NCBI GenBank assembly: GCA_963576565.1
Contig: OY755045.1
Location: 1,527,477-1,591,476, forward strand
Origin: Aspidapion aeneum
Taxonomy: Eukaryota; Arthropoda; Insecta; Coleoptera; Brentidae
Direction of reading: 5' to 3'
DNA: 64,000 nt
The notes under the pieces were generated by a model, which did no database searches, had not been told where the DNA came from, and saw only the letters and a list, made by a program, of their open reading frames with translations. Both the position numbers and the translations under genes were made by a program. Shown here in pieces: positions 31,657 through 41,969 of the stretch; the stretch's first letter is position 1; each line of letters starts with the position of its first letter.

Positions 31657-32147
31657 TTAGAAACAATAAATGATAATACAAAATACATTATCAGATGAAT
31701 AAACTTTTGAGATCAATATTAAGTAAAATACAACACAAGGATGGTGGGTGTGCTTTCGGGCTGTTCGGCCGTCGTCGTTATTTGGTTTTCTGCCTCTCCG
31801 TACTTCTGTGGTGTTCGTTTTCCATGGATCTGTAGGAAATAGCATCAATTTTGTCCCAGTCTGATTTGTGCATGGTGTTGGCTAGGTGATAGAAAATTGA
31901 GAGTAGTTCCTTGAGGTGTTTTCATGGTATGCTTAAATCTCAGGAATTTCGGCGTGACCTTCTCATCGCGACAGCGTAATAAGAAAGTCAGCGAAGACAG
32001 TAGTTGCGCTTTCTTCTTGCGTAGTGCGACCAAGCGTAGATGAAGAGTGGAAACTTCCTCCCCGTAGAGGCGTCGTACAAATTGTGAAAGGCTTTCGCGG
32101 CCATCGTCCAATGGTGGGTGTGCTTTCGGGCTGTTCGGCCGTCGTCG
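31657..32147 (-). pseudogene. Penelope-like element, N-terminal ORF fragment between direct repeats
   Basis: The minus-strand frame 31845-32111 contains LTFLLRCRDEKVTPKFLRF, a signature found near the N-terminus of Penelope-like retroelement proteins. It is preceded by a Leu/Lys-rich helix and followed by KTPQGTTLNFLS. A 37-bp direct repeat (GGTGTGCTTTCGGGCTGTTC core) lies at 31741-31777 and 32111-32147. Penelope-like elements often carry direct repeats called pLTRs, so these may be one, but a partial tandem duplication also fits. The RT and GIY-YIG parts are missing. Confidence 0.6.
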
Positions 32148-32191
32148 AACGAGGATGTTTAACTGTCCCTAGAATTGACCGCTGTATCGAT

Positions 32192-32225
32192 TTTATATAT
32201 ATATATATATATATAATTTATATAT

Positions 32226-32300
<75 letters not shown>
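32192..32300. repeat. (TA)n tract, interrupted
   Basis: Long TA run with a short break near 32216-32232. It adjoins an inverted copy of a Tigger-like end. Confidence 0.9.
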
Positions 32301-32302
<2 letters not shown>

Positions 32303-32303
<1 letters not shown>

Positions 32304-32396
32304 CATGAGTATTTATGGATGACTTTTCGTATAAAGAAAAAAGGTTCGTATTAACCAGAAGTTCGCTATAAACGGGTTCGTTATAAGCGGACTTCA

Positions 32397-32398
<2 letters not shown>
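32303..32398 (-). mobile_element. Tigger-like left end, inverted copy
   Basis: The reverse complement of 32526-32622: it ends in AAGCGGACTTCACTG at 32398 and contains CGTATTAACCAGAAGTTCGC and ACTTTTCGTATAAAG. It is a solitary end with no internal sequence, bounded by (TA)n on both sides. Confidence 0.85.
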
Positions 32399-32438
<40 letters not shown>

Positions 32439-32464
32439 TGAAGTCCGCTTATAACGAACCCGTT

Positions 32465-32525
<61 letters not shown>
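32399..32525. repeat. (TA)n tracts flanking a partial Tigger-like end
   Basis: TA runs at about 32399-32434 and 32468-32525. Between them, at 32436-32467, there is a third partial end, CAGTGAAGTCCGCTTATAAC plus about 12 bases. The three ends in one 230-bp stretch suggest slippage or repeated insertion into TA targets. Confidence 0.85.
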
Positions 32526-32528
<3 letters not shown>

Positions 32529-33529
32529 TGAAGTCCGCTTATAACGAACCCGTTTATAGCGAACTTCTGGTTAATACGAACCTTTTTTCTTTATACGAAA
32601 AGTCATCCATAAATACTCATGTATTGTCTTACTGGTTATAACGATCCCGCTTATAGCGAACTTCCGGATATAGCGAACCTAATTTTAATAATCTAGAATA
32701 TGTATTTTTCTTTTAAAACGAACTTTATATAAGCAGACAATGGGCGTTTTCACACTAGAGGATACGGCAACGACACGAATGGTTGCAAAGACATGCACAG
32801 GACCCAGAATATGATCACGACTTTGAATTCGATAATGATATGCTTGATTTAGTAGAAGAACAAGCTAAGAGAAAAATGTGTGACTTCGATTTTAACGATT
32901 ATGGGATTATTGATAAAGACATTGTAGCAAGTGAAACGTTGACTGATGAGCAAATTATAATCTCTCCGTAACCTCAAACATGGTTTCAAGTGATAATGAC
33001 GAAGATAATGATGATCCTGTTCAAGATAATTCTGTTGAAGTCACTAAGGTTTATGTCCCAACCATTCGTGAAATGGAAAACAAAATTTCGGAAACTCGTA
33101 ATTTTTTGGAATCGCGTCAAGTCCCTGATAAAATATGGACATCATTTTGTAATCTTGAAAGCTATATAAACAGGGAATATTTTTTAAGTAGAAATGTACA
33201 AACAAAAATTATGGATTTCATAATAATAAAAAAAAAAGATTTAGGCTTCTTTTATGTATGTATTACATACCACCATATTATGTACTTTACATATTTATAT
33301 GTATAACAATAATAATAAACGTCTTTATTCGTGTGTATTCTGCCTTTTTCTAAAAATATAAAAATGTATAGTATTTTTTGTAATATTGTTAGTTTTCATA
33401 ACCTTGGATACTATAAAAAAAAGAAACACAAAAAATTAAACAAAATTTATTTATTACTGTTTATAACGAACCTCGGATATAACGAACCGTATTTGGTTCA
33501 TTTTTGAGGTTCGTTATATCCGGACTTCA

Positions 33530-33532
<3 letters not shown>
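32526..33532 (+). mobile_element. Tigger/pogo-like element, 1,007 bp
   Basis: Ends CAGTGAAGTCCGCTTATAAC and, inverted at the right, CAGTGAAGTCCGGATATAAC, with TA on both sides (32524-32525 and 33533-33534). Subterminal repeats of the TATAACGAAC type are frequent near both ends. The middle keeps only the C-terminal tail of a transposase. It lies between (TA)n runs. Confidence 0.88.
32783..33240 (+). pseudogene. Tigger-like transposase C-terminal tail
   Basis: Acidic frames reading DYGIIDKDIVASETLTDEQI (32783-32971) and, after a frameshift, TIREMENKISETRNFLESRQ with LESYINREYFL (32980-33230). In Tigger/pogo transposases an acidic LTDEEI segment followed by a helical tail comes after the DDE domain. 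Here the DNA-binding and catalytic domains are deleted. Assignment rests on this layout and on the element's ends. Confidence 0.65.

Positions 33533-33534
<2 letters not shown>

Positions 33535-33569
<35 letters not shown>
33535..33569. repeat. (TA)n tract
   Basis: Short TA run directly to the right of the Tigger-like element. Confidence 0.9.
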
Positions 33570-33573
<4 letters not shown>

Positions 33574-34129
33574 GTGTCATATTTTTGCGTTACTGGATGT
33601 CCAGCTGATTCTTGTAAACAAAAGTTAGGTAGGATATCTCTCTAATAAATCTTTTATATACTTTTATTATTTTTTTAAAACAAAAGCAATAAACTTTTTA
33701 AATTGTATTACTATGAATTTTTGAGGACCATCGTGTTTAAAGACTTTAAGAAAGTATGTATACTTAAAAAAATTATAAAATTCTGAAAAATAATTTTTCA
33801 TTGTAAGGGTATTTAAAATTTTTCGGATTGACGCTCGTAATGTAAGAACATATTTTCTTATAATTGACTTAATTGATTCCAAACTAATTAATATAAATAT
33901 ACTTCCGGGGAATAGCTTTTCTTTTGCAATAAATTAACAACCTTAAAAACAGAAGAGTAAGCAGTACGGAACAAAGCTTTTTACCCCGAGTGGAAGAGGT
34001 GACAATTCATTAATATTTATTTACAAGGGTAGAAACAGAAATGATTTGATGTAAAAATCTTACAAAACCGCGTAAAAGAAAGTGTAATTAATCACGGTGC
34101 GTAGAATAGACCGGTGTTCGGATTTTATA
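33570..34129. other. no gene; fragment of foldback family 3 at the left
   Basis: About 33572-33660 resembles the left end of the family 3 arm at 35600-35670 (GTCCAGCTGATTNTTGTAAACAAAAGTTA). The rest is AT-rich with no recognised feature. Confidence 0.45.
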
Positions 34130-34131
34130 TA

Positions 34132-35594
34132 CAGGGTGTTCGGCACATGAACCGTCAAAATTTTTTGGGGTATTGTTGGGGTCATTTGCTACCTGTTTCA
34201 ACCTTGGAACTTGGGTATTAAGAGTCACGGCTAAAGAAATATGAATTTAAAAAGAAAAATCTGAAATTACTTAAAATTCCACCTTTAAACCCTCGTAAGC
34301 TTTTTATTAATGTCTGGTAAAGCACCATTTTTTTTTATAATTCTGTAATCTTATGCTTCTTCAACTAATTAAGAGATTTGTTAAAATTGATGTACCAAAG
34401 AGACATACGAGGTTTTTTATTGAAGAACATTAGTGATTTTGTGAAAGAAAATCAATTTCAAAATTAAAAATCAAAAAAAGTATCGACAATTGAGAACTTC
34501 ATTTTCTTTTAAAAACTTCTTTAGTTGATTACCTTTCTAACGGTATGCTACATACTGATAAAAAAAAAACATTTCTGCTTTATATACAAATTATTCCTTA
34601 ATTGTAACTCTGATCAAGAAATTCGTTAATTGAATAAAAAGCTTTAGTGATAAGAAAATCCTTGCACTTATTTCTAAATATGTGATAGTTATTATTAAGT
34701 TTTATATTGTTTGGCAAATTATTATACAATTTTATACCGTTATAAATTATGGATTTTTTAAATAAAAATGAATGTGGTATAGGTAATGTAAGATTATTAA
34801 CTTGTCTCGTTGAATAAGTATTTTGGTTTATTTCAAAGTAATTTAGATGTTTATTTATCAGAAAAATTGTTTCAAGAATATATAAACAAGGAAGAGTCAA
34901 AATATTATTTTTGATAAACAAGTCTTTGCAGTGATATCTAGAATTTACATTGCATAAATACCTAATTGCTCTTTTTTGAAGAATAAACACTGATCTAAAT
35001 AAATACATTGAACATGTACCCCAGAAAGGAATGCCATATCGTAAGTTTGATTCAATTAAAGAAAAGTATACATAATCATAAACATCAAATTGTTTTTCTT
35101 ATCAAGTCCGAACGATTATTGCCCGTCTCACGGAATATCCGTATTTTAAAGCAGAATTGTTTTTTTAAATCAATGTGTAGCATACCGTTAGAAAGGTAAT
35201 GAACTAGAGAAGTTTTTAAAAGAAAATGAAGTTCTCAAGTGTCGATACTTTTTTTAATTTTTAATTTTGGAATTGATTTTCTTTCACAAAATCACTAATG
35301 TTCTTTAAGAAAAAACCTCGTATGTCCCTTTGGTACATAAATTTTAACAAATCTATTAATTAGTTGAAGTAGCAGAAGATTACAGAATTTTTTAAAAAAT
35401 GGTGCTTTTCCAGACATTAATAAAAAGCTTACGAGGGTTTAAAGGTGGAATTTTGGGTAATTTTAGATTTTTCTTTTTAAATTCATATTTCTTTAGCCGT
35501 GACTCTTAATACCCAAGTTCCAAGGTTGAAAAGGTAGCAAATGACCCCTACAATATCCCAAAAAATTTTGACGGTTCATGTGCCGAACACCCTG
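34132..35594. mobile_element. foldback element 1 with about 430-bp inverted arms
   Basis: Ends CAGGGTGTTCGGCACATGAA and its reverse complement, with TA outside (34130-34131 and 35595-35596). Arms 34132-34560 and 35175-35594 match over nearly their full length. Landmarks are CCGTGACTCTTAATACCCAA, TTACGAGGGTTTAAAGGTGG and CTTTCTAACGGTATGCTACA (arm-specific orientation). The centre (about 34561-35174) holds a LINE C-terminus. It has no transposase. TA flanks suggest a Tc1/mariner-type enzyme. Confidence 0.88.
34598..35085 (-). pseudogene. LINE RT C-terminal fragment inside foldback element 1
   Basis: The minus frame reads YVYFSLIESNLRYGIPFWGT upstream of MYLFRSVFILQKRAIRYLCN, then DLFIKNNILTLPCLYILE and, near the end, RNKCKDFLITKAFYSINEF. 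This is the usual order after the RT domain in Jockey/CR1-like LINEs (SxxxYGIxxWG, QKRAIR, LxxLxIYI). It resembles the C-terminal part of the LINE at 19292-19765. The RT catalytic region is missing. It fills most of the loop between the inverted arms. Confidence 0.8.
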
Positions 35595-35599
35595 TATAT

Positions 35600-36120
35600 C
35601 TATGTCGAATTTTTCACGTCACTGGTGGTCCAGCTGATTTTTGTAAACAAAAGTTATATATGATATGAACAACTATTATTTTTTGAATTTTTTGAAAACT
35701 AATGCAATTTTGCTATTGTTTTTTAATACATCCTTATAAAATAAAATTTCCTAGACGTATTGTCGTTATTTTTTTTTTAGCCCGCGTAATTTTTTACTAC
35801 ACAAAACCTAAAATAGAAGTCAAACTGCATGTGATCGTTTAGTGTCAAAGGTAAACCGAGGACTTGGGAAGTAAACAAATGTGTAGGTTAGCGGATTACT
35901 TTTCAAGCTGAAACGAACACATTATTTTTTTAGAATTTTAATTTTTGTGTAAAGAAAAATGAAGCGGGTAAAAAAAATAACGACTGTTATGTCTCAAAAA
36001 TATTATTTTATAAGAATAGACTAACAGTAGGAAAATCGCCATAGTTTTCAAAAAATTCAAAAAATATTAGTTGTTCATATCATTTTGTTTACAAAAGTCA
36101 GCTGGACCCCCAATGACGTG

Positions 36121-36122
<2 letters not shown>
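35600..36122. mobile_element. foldback family 3 element
   Basis: Inverted arms at about 35615-35790 and 35960-36122 share GTCCAGCTGANTTTTGTAAAC, ATGATATGAACAACTA, TTTTTTGAATTTTTTGAAAA and TTATAAAATAA. It directly follows foldback element 1 and directly precedes a (TA)n tract. Fragments of the family lie at 29605-29712 and 33572-33660. No ORF. Confidence 0.8.

Positions 36123-36164
<42 letters not shown>
36122..36164. repeat. (TA)n tract
   Basis: A TA run after the foldback family 3 arm. A near-repeat of the sequence 34110-34125 (GACCGGTGTTCGGATTTTA) appears inverted after it (CATCCGAACACCGATCTATT). Together they make a large nested inverted arrangement around 34.1-36.2 kb. Confidence 0.85.
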
Positions 36165-36410
36165 CATCCGAACACCGATCTATTCTCGGCACCTTGGTAC
36201 AATAGGGTGGTTTTAGGTCAGAACTTCAACCTTTTGTCTTTCTCGGTTTATTTTAGTTTTATTAGATTTATTGGCTTTCACAAAGTAGAAAAAAAATAAA
36301 AGCAATTCAAGATTAACCTTAAAGGAAGACCTCCGTAAATACCGGACGCCGTTATCGTAAATAGCAATAAATGAGCTACAAGTTTCAAATGCGCAGACTC
36401 AGTAATAACA

Positions 36411-36526
36411 AAAAAAAATCATTAAAGGACTGAACGTAGAAAAATAATGGACCTTCCATCAAAAAATTTAAAAGAATACGCCCAACAAGAACTATTTCAA
36501 ACCATGCTTGTTGGCTGCCTACTATA
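36411..36526 (+). other. protein-like open frame cut by a foldback insertion
   Basis: About 38 codons reading IIKGLNVEKIMDLPSKNLKE and QQELFQTMLVGC, running into the left end of foldback element 2. The amino-acid pattern looks coding, but no domain is recognised and no clear continuation is seen after 38565. Low confidence. Confidence 0.22.
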
Positions 36527-38563
36527 CAGGGTGTCCCAGAACTAATGGTACATAGTTAAACTGTAGATTCTCTGGGTCAAAATATTACGATTTAGCCATA
36601 CTTACCTTAGTCCAAAAGTTCGTACTAACCGAGATACAGGGTGTTAAACTTTATTTTTTCAATTCGATTTTCTTTAATAACTTTTTTAATAATTATTATT
36701 TTTGCAAAAAATAACCAACGTGTAAGTTTTTTTGAAATTGCCAAGACGATTCCGTTGAAAATTATGATGTACAGTGTACAGGGTGTTCTCTGGACCACTA
36801 GCATTGCATTAAAATCAGTGACTTTTTTTTGTGCCTCGGTGTATACCAGTTTTTATGTAAAATAATGGTTTTTCCATCCTTTTTATGTAAAAAAGCTATA
36901 CTGTTTTAAAGTCGCTCAGAGCAACGGTTTTTGAAATTTTTGCATTTAAAGTTTTTATTGCATGTGAGTGACATGCCTAATTTATGTATGATACTTTCTT
37001 CAATTCATTCTCTCAATTAATAATTTTAGAAAAACTAACCAGCATGTAGGTTTTTCTGAAATTTGTAAGACGATTCCGTTGAAAATTTTGATGTACAGTG
37101 TACAGGGTGTTCCCTGGACCACTAACATTGCATTAAAATCATCAGTGTATTTTTTTGTGCCTCGGTGTATACTTAAGCAGGTTTTTAAACAGAATATTCT
37201 TTTAATTATTAAATAATTATTAATAACAAAAAAAAATAAAAACAAATTCTAAAAATTTACATATTTTATTGCAACAACAAATTTTTAGATAGAAAAACAA
37301 AAAAAAATCTACAAAAAATGTTCAAAATGGCCACCGTTAACCTGAGTACATTTGTTTATTCGCTTATTATACGAACATCTGATTTTAAAATAAAGCCCAG
37401 CATTTTGAATTTTTTTAAATAGTTTTTCTCTGGTATTTATCTAGCCTACAATAATAAACAGTTTTAAGTTTGATTTACTATTTGTCAATTTTAAAATTTT
37501 AACTTAGTTGCTGAAAGCGCCACGCTTAAGAAATTTTATATTTTTTTTAATAAATAATAAAATATTAATTTTATTGATAATTAAAATTTTCTTTCAAAAC
37601 AATAAAAAAATACTTGCATTAATAAGGTATACGTAAATACCATTTTTAAAAAAACTAATACGAAGAGGTTTTTGTTCCTCATTAAAAACTAAGCCCTACA
37701 CCAAGAACCACCCTGTATATTTTTTAACTTAATATTTCTTAAGAAAACATCCAATCTTAGAATGCTATAAAAAAGTATTGATTATAGTTAATATGTATGA
37801 AGTAGGGAAGAATTTAATAAAAACTCTTGTACGCATACAATAAAAACTTCTAATTTAAATATCTTGAAAACCGTTGCTCTAAGCGACATCTAAACGCTAT
37901 AACTTTTTTACTTAAATAAAATTAAAAAATTAATATTTTTAATAGAATCTTGTATACACCGAGGAACAAAAAAGTTAGACCTATTTTAATGTAACGGTAC
38001 CGATCCAGAGACCAAAATTAAGTTGTCCATACCCAAAAACCACCAAACCGAATTTTTTGTGCAAAATTATTAATTAGTAGAAAGAATTGAAGAAAGTATC
38101 ATACATAAATTAGGCATATCACTCACATGCAATAAAAACTTTAAATGCAAAAATCTCAAAAACCGTTGCTCTGAGCGACTTTAAAACAGTATAACTTTTT
38201 TACATAAAAAGGATGGGAAAACCATTATTTTAAATAAAAACTGGTATATACCGAGGCACAACAAAAATACACTGATTTTTATGCAATGGTAGTGGTCTAA
38301 GGAACACCCTGTACATTGAACATCAAATTTTTTAACGGAATCTTCTTGCCAATTTTTAAAAAACTGACACGCTGGTTAGTTTTTGCAAAAATATTAATTA
38401 TTAAAAAAGTTATTAAAGAAAATCGAATTGAAAAAATAAAGTTTAACACCCTGTATCTCGGTTAGTACGAACTTTTGGACTAAGGTAAGTATGGCTAAAT
38501 CGTAATATTTTGACCCAGAGAATCTACAGTTTAACTATGTACCATTAGTTCTGGGACACTCTG
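36527..38563. mobile_element. foldback element 2 with about 500-bp inverted arms
   Basis: Ends CAGGGTGTCCCAGAACTAAT and (inverted) CAGAGTGTCCCAGAACTAAT, with TA outside. Arms 36527-37020 and about 38075-38563 match over roughly 500 bp (ATGGTACATAGTTAAACTGT, CGAGATACAGGGTGTTAAAC, CAGTGTACAGGGTGTT, GTCGCTCAGAGCAACGG). Part of the arm is repeated once more at 37025-37195, so one arm is partly duplicated. The interior (37200-38070) is AT-rich with no coding signal, apart from a third diverged copy of the arm motif near 37860-37990. No transposase. Confidence 0.85.
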
Positions 38564-38833
38564 TATAATTAGACCACGACGGATCGATTTTATTAGACTG
38601 TAGTGTGATTTTAGTAAGCAGAAATAATTCGTATCAATGAAATACTGCATTTTAGATGTTTTTATTCTAAAAAAAAGGATTGTGTGGAATTTTCTTCTAA
38701 TACTTTTATCGGCGATTTTACTTTTAATACCCCTTTGCAACAATCTGGTCGGAAATAATTTTTTGCGGCTATTCTATTTAGCAGGTTGGTATCGTAGCAG
38801 AATTTATCTCATGTCTCTGGTTTTAAGACACAT

Positions 38834-39056
38834 TAGGAACTTATTCTGACACATTTACAAAGAAAACTGACAACTGACCTCTCAAAATTGACATACCAAA
38901 GTCAAATTTAAAAAGAAAGTCTTTAAACTTTCATTTAATAAAAACAGACACTAATAAATCCAGTTTTTAAATACACAAAGGTCAAACTTTATATGTTAAT
39001 CTGTCACAATACTGCCGAATTAAAAATAAGGTCAGGTTTTATCCAATAAGTCCCTA
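38834..39056. mobile_element. TA-flanked MITE family P, deleted copy 6
   Basis: Left TAGGAACTTATTCTGACA, which lacks the first 40 or so internal bases. The middle has CTCAAAATTGACATACCAAA and the right end has CAATAAGTCCCTA. Internally deleted and diverged. Confidence 0.7.
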
Positions 39057-39059
39057 TTA

Positions 39060-40002
39060 CCTACATAAATATGGAGTCATAATATTTACACTTCAGATAC
39101 ATAGTTATATTTTTAATATGATGATATTTTATAACAAAATCCCTAGACCCTAGAAGGGAGCGAGGTATTACCAACTAGGTAAAAGCTTTAAGGTAAATTT
39201 GCAAATTTTAATTCGTTTATCCGCTGAACCAACAAATTCTTTAATTAGCTGTATTAAACGACCGAGAGTCCTGTCGTTAGTGCTAAGGTTTAGTTGAAAG
39301 TTTTCATCGATTTTGGCTTTATCATAAAAATAGTAAAAAAAGCGATTATTAAAAAAAAACAAGAGCATTTTATGTACTACTACTATGTCGGTTTATATGG
39401 TTAATTGGTTGGTAACCCTTCCAAATTTTTGTAGTAATTCAATGGTCTTGGAAGGAGGTCGTCCGGCCCTCCCTTCCCCTAAATACACTGATATAGGTAC
39501 GCCTCCTAACAAATTAGTTAAACGGAATTGACGCAGATGACAAAAAAAGTCTGAACTTTTGCTATAATGGAATATGAAATTTTCATTAACTTTTACAGAT
39601 GGGAAAAAATGCCAAAAAAAAACTCTTCAAAAGTTCGATAGAAGCGATGGCTTTTTAAACGTGGAGAAGCGAATTAATTTTCTATAATTAATTCTAATTC
39701 TACACATTTTTTTTTCAGATGGTAAAAGTTTTTAAAAAATTTAAAATTTAAAGTCTTTTTAGTTTTTTATTAAAATTCGTTGTTCCGCCTTAAATGATGG
39801 CTTGTGGGAATTTTAATTAATGTTTTTTTTAAATAAACATGGAAGTTTCGAGGGTTTTTAATAATGTTTGATTTTATTTTTACGTGCTTGTATTTTTTTT
39901 GTTGAGTTAAACCGAGTTTTGTATTTTTTCTGGTTCGTTAAAACTAGAAATAATTTAACAAAAAAAAAACTGAATCCTTAAACAAATATTTAAACTCAAA
40001 TA
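39060..40002. other. no gene recognised
   Basis: AT-rich sequence, with a GC-containing patch at 39455-39500. No element ends were found. Confidence 0.35.
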
Positions 40003-40150
40003 TCAGTAGCGCACCCAGGAATTCGTTTTCGGGGGGAGGCGAGACCCCAATATGCCGTATTTCCCGTAAAAAAACTTAGGCTGGGTCCCTCCCCCCCCCC
40101 CCTCCCCCCTGTGTGCGCTTTTGAAAATATCACAACTGCAAAACCAAGTA
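40003..40150. mobile_element. MITE-like block with GCGCACCCAGG end
   Basis: Left CAGTAGCGCACCCAGGAATT, then GGGGGGAGGCGAGACCCC. The right has a C-run and GTGTGCGC. It is similar to the MITE at 23109-23287 at the terminus and to 1735-1812 internally. The right end is decayed and no target duplication is clear. Confidence 0.5.
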
Positions 40151-40287
40151 GCAATTATTTTTTCCATTTAAAATATTTCATCAAATAAAATTGTTCATTA
40201 ATATAGCAAACATGGCAACGATTAAAAAAAACCTAAATAAATATTACAAACGTAGAGTTTAGTACCCATAAATACAGAAAAAATCTT

Positions 40288-40450
40288 TTGTGTCTAAGCG
40301 GGTCAACAATATTTTTGTTTTGTTTCTCTTGTATTTTTTTGTGGGTGGCTCGAAAACTGTACACCCACGGGGGTACAAAACCTAATGGACAACTGTTAAA
40401 TGTTTACAGTTGACTCTTTCGTCCTTCAGAGGGAGCTCTACGTATGGCAT
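40288..40450 (+). repeat. family A, divergent copy
   Basis: It keeps the order TTTGTTTCTCTTGTATTTTT, GTGGGTGGCTCGAAAA, CCCACGGGGGTACAAAAC, CTAATGGACA and GTTTACAGTTGACTCTTTCG, but with many substitutions relative to 4790-4890. It is the oldest family A copy here. Confidence 0.65.
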
Positions 40451-40612
40451 ACAATGAGCGTTGTAAGGGTTTTGAAATAAAACTTTTATGGGAAAAGTAA
40501 TTAATATTTTTCGATAAAATTTTTGACAATCAGTAAAGACGCGCGCATTTAAGTACTAAAAAAAATAAATAAATCGTTTTCGAAATTGTTGAATTTTTGG
40601 AAGTTTGGAATT

Positions 40613-41946
40613 TTGGAATTTTTGAATTTTTAAATTTTTGAATTTTTGAATTTTTGAATTTTTGAATTTTTGAATTTTTGAATTTTTGAATTTTTGAATT
40701 TTTGAATTTTTGAATTTTTGAATTTTTGAATTTTTGAATTTTTGAATTTTTGAATTTTTGAATTTTTGAATTTTTGAATTTTTGAATTTTTGAATTTTTG
40801 AATTTTTGAATTTTTGAATTTTTGAATTTTTGAATTTTTGAATTTTTGAATTTTTGAATTTTTGAATTTTTGAATTTTTGAATTTTTGAATTTTTGAATT
40901 TTTGAATTTTTGAATTTTTGAATTTTTGAATTTTTGAATTTTTGAATTTTTGAATTTTTGAATTTTTGAATTTTTGAATTTTTGAATTTTTGAATTTTTG
41001 AATTTTTGAATTTTTGAATTTTTGAATTTTTGAATTTTTGAATTTTTGAATTTTTGAATTTTTGAATTTTTGAATTTTTGAATTTTTGAATTTTTGAATT
41101 TTTGAATTTTTGAATTTTTGAATTTTTGAATTTTTGAATTTTTGAATTTTTGAATTTTTGAATTTTTGAATTTTTGAATTTTTGAATTTTTGAATTTTTG
41201 AATTTTTGAATTTTTGAATTTTTGAATTTTTGAATTTTTGAATTTTTGAATTTTTGAATTTTTGAATTTTTGAATTTTTGAATTTTTGAATTTTTGAATT
41301 TTTGAATTTTTGAATTTTTGAATTTTTGAATTTTTGAATTTTTGAATTTTTGAATTTTTGAATTTTTGAATTTTTGAATTTTTGAATTTTTGAATTTTTG
41401 AATTTTTGAATTTTTGAATTTTTGAATTTTTGAATTTTTGAATTTTTGAATTTTTGAATTTTTGAATTTTTGAATTTTTGAATTTTTGAATTTTTGAATT
41501 TTTGAATTTTTGAATTTTTGAATTTTTGAATTTTTGAATTTTTGAACTTTTGAATTTTTGAATTTTTGAATTTTTGAATTTTTGAATTTTTGAATTTTTG
41601 AATTTTTGAATTTTTGAATTTTTGAATTTTTGAATTTTTGAATTTTTGAATTTTTGAATTTTTGAATTTTTGAATTTTTGAATTTTTGAATTTTTGAATT
41701 TTTGAATTTTTGAATTTTTGAATTTTTGAATTTTTGAATTTTTGAATTTTTGAATTTTTGAATTTTTAAATTTTTGAATTTTTGAATTTTTGAATTTTTG
41801 AATTTTTGAATTTTTGAATTTTTGAATTTTTGAATTTTTGAATTTTTGAATTTTTGAATTTTTGAATTTTTGAATTTTTGAATTTTTGAATTTTTGAATT
41901 TTTGAATTTTTGAATTTTTGAATTTTTGAATTTTTGAATTTTTAAA
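40613..41946. repeat. 8-bp tandem array (GAATTTTT)n
   Basis: About 1.33 kb, or roughly 165 units of GAATTTTT. The interior has very few variants; I see a T to C change near 41547 and a G to A change near 41768. The left edge has degenerate units (GGAAGTTTGGAATTTTGG). As 8 is not a multiple of 3, every frame cycles with a period of 8 residues. The minus strand stays open for more than 440 codons of the repeating octapeptide KIQKFKNS. This is a repeat artefact, not a gene. Confidence 0.97.
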
Positions 41947-41969
41947 TTTTATATCTATAAACCCAGTAT

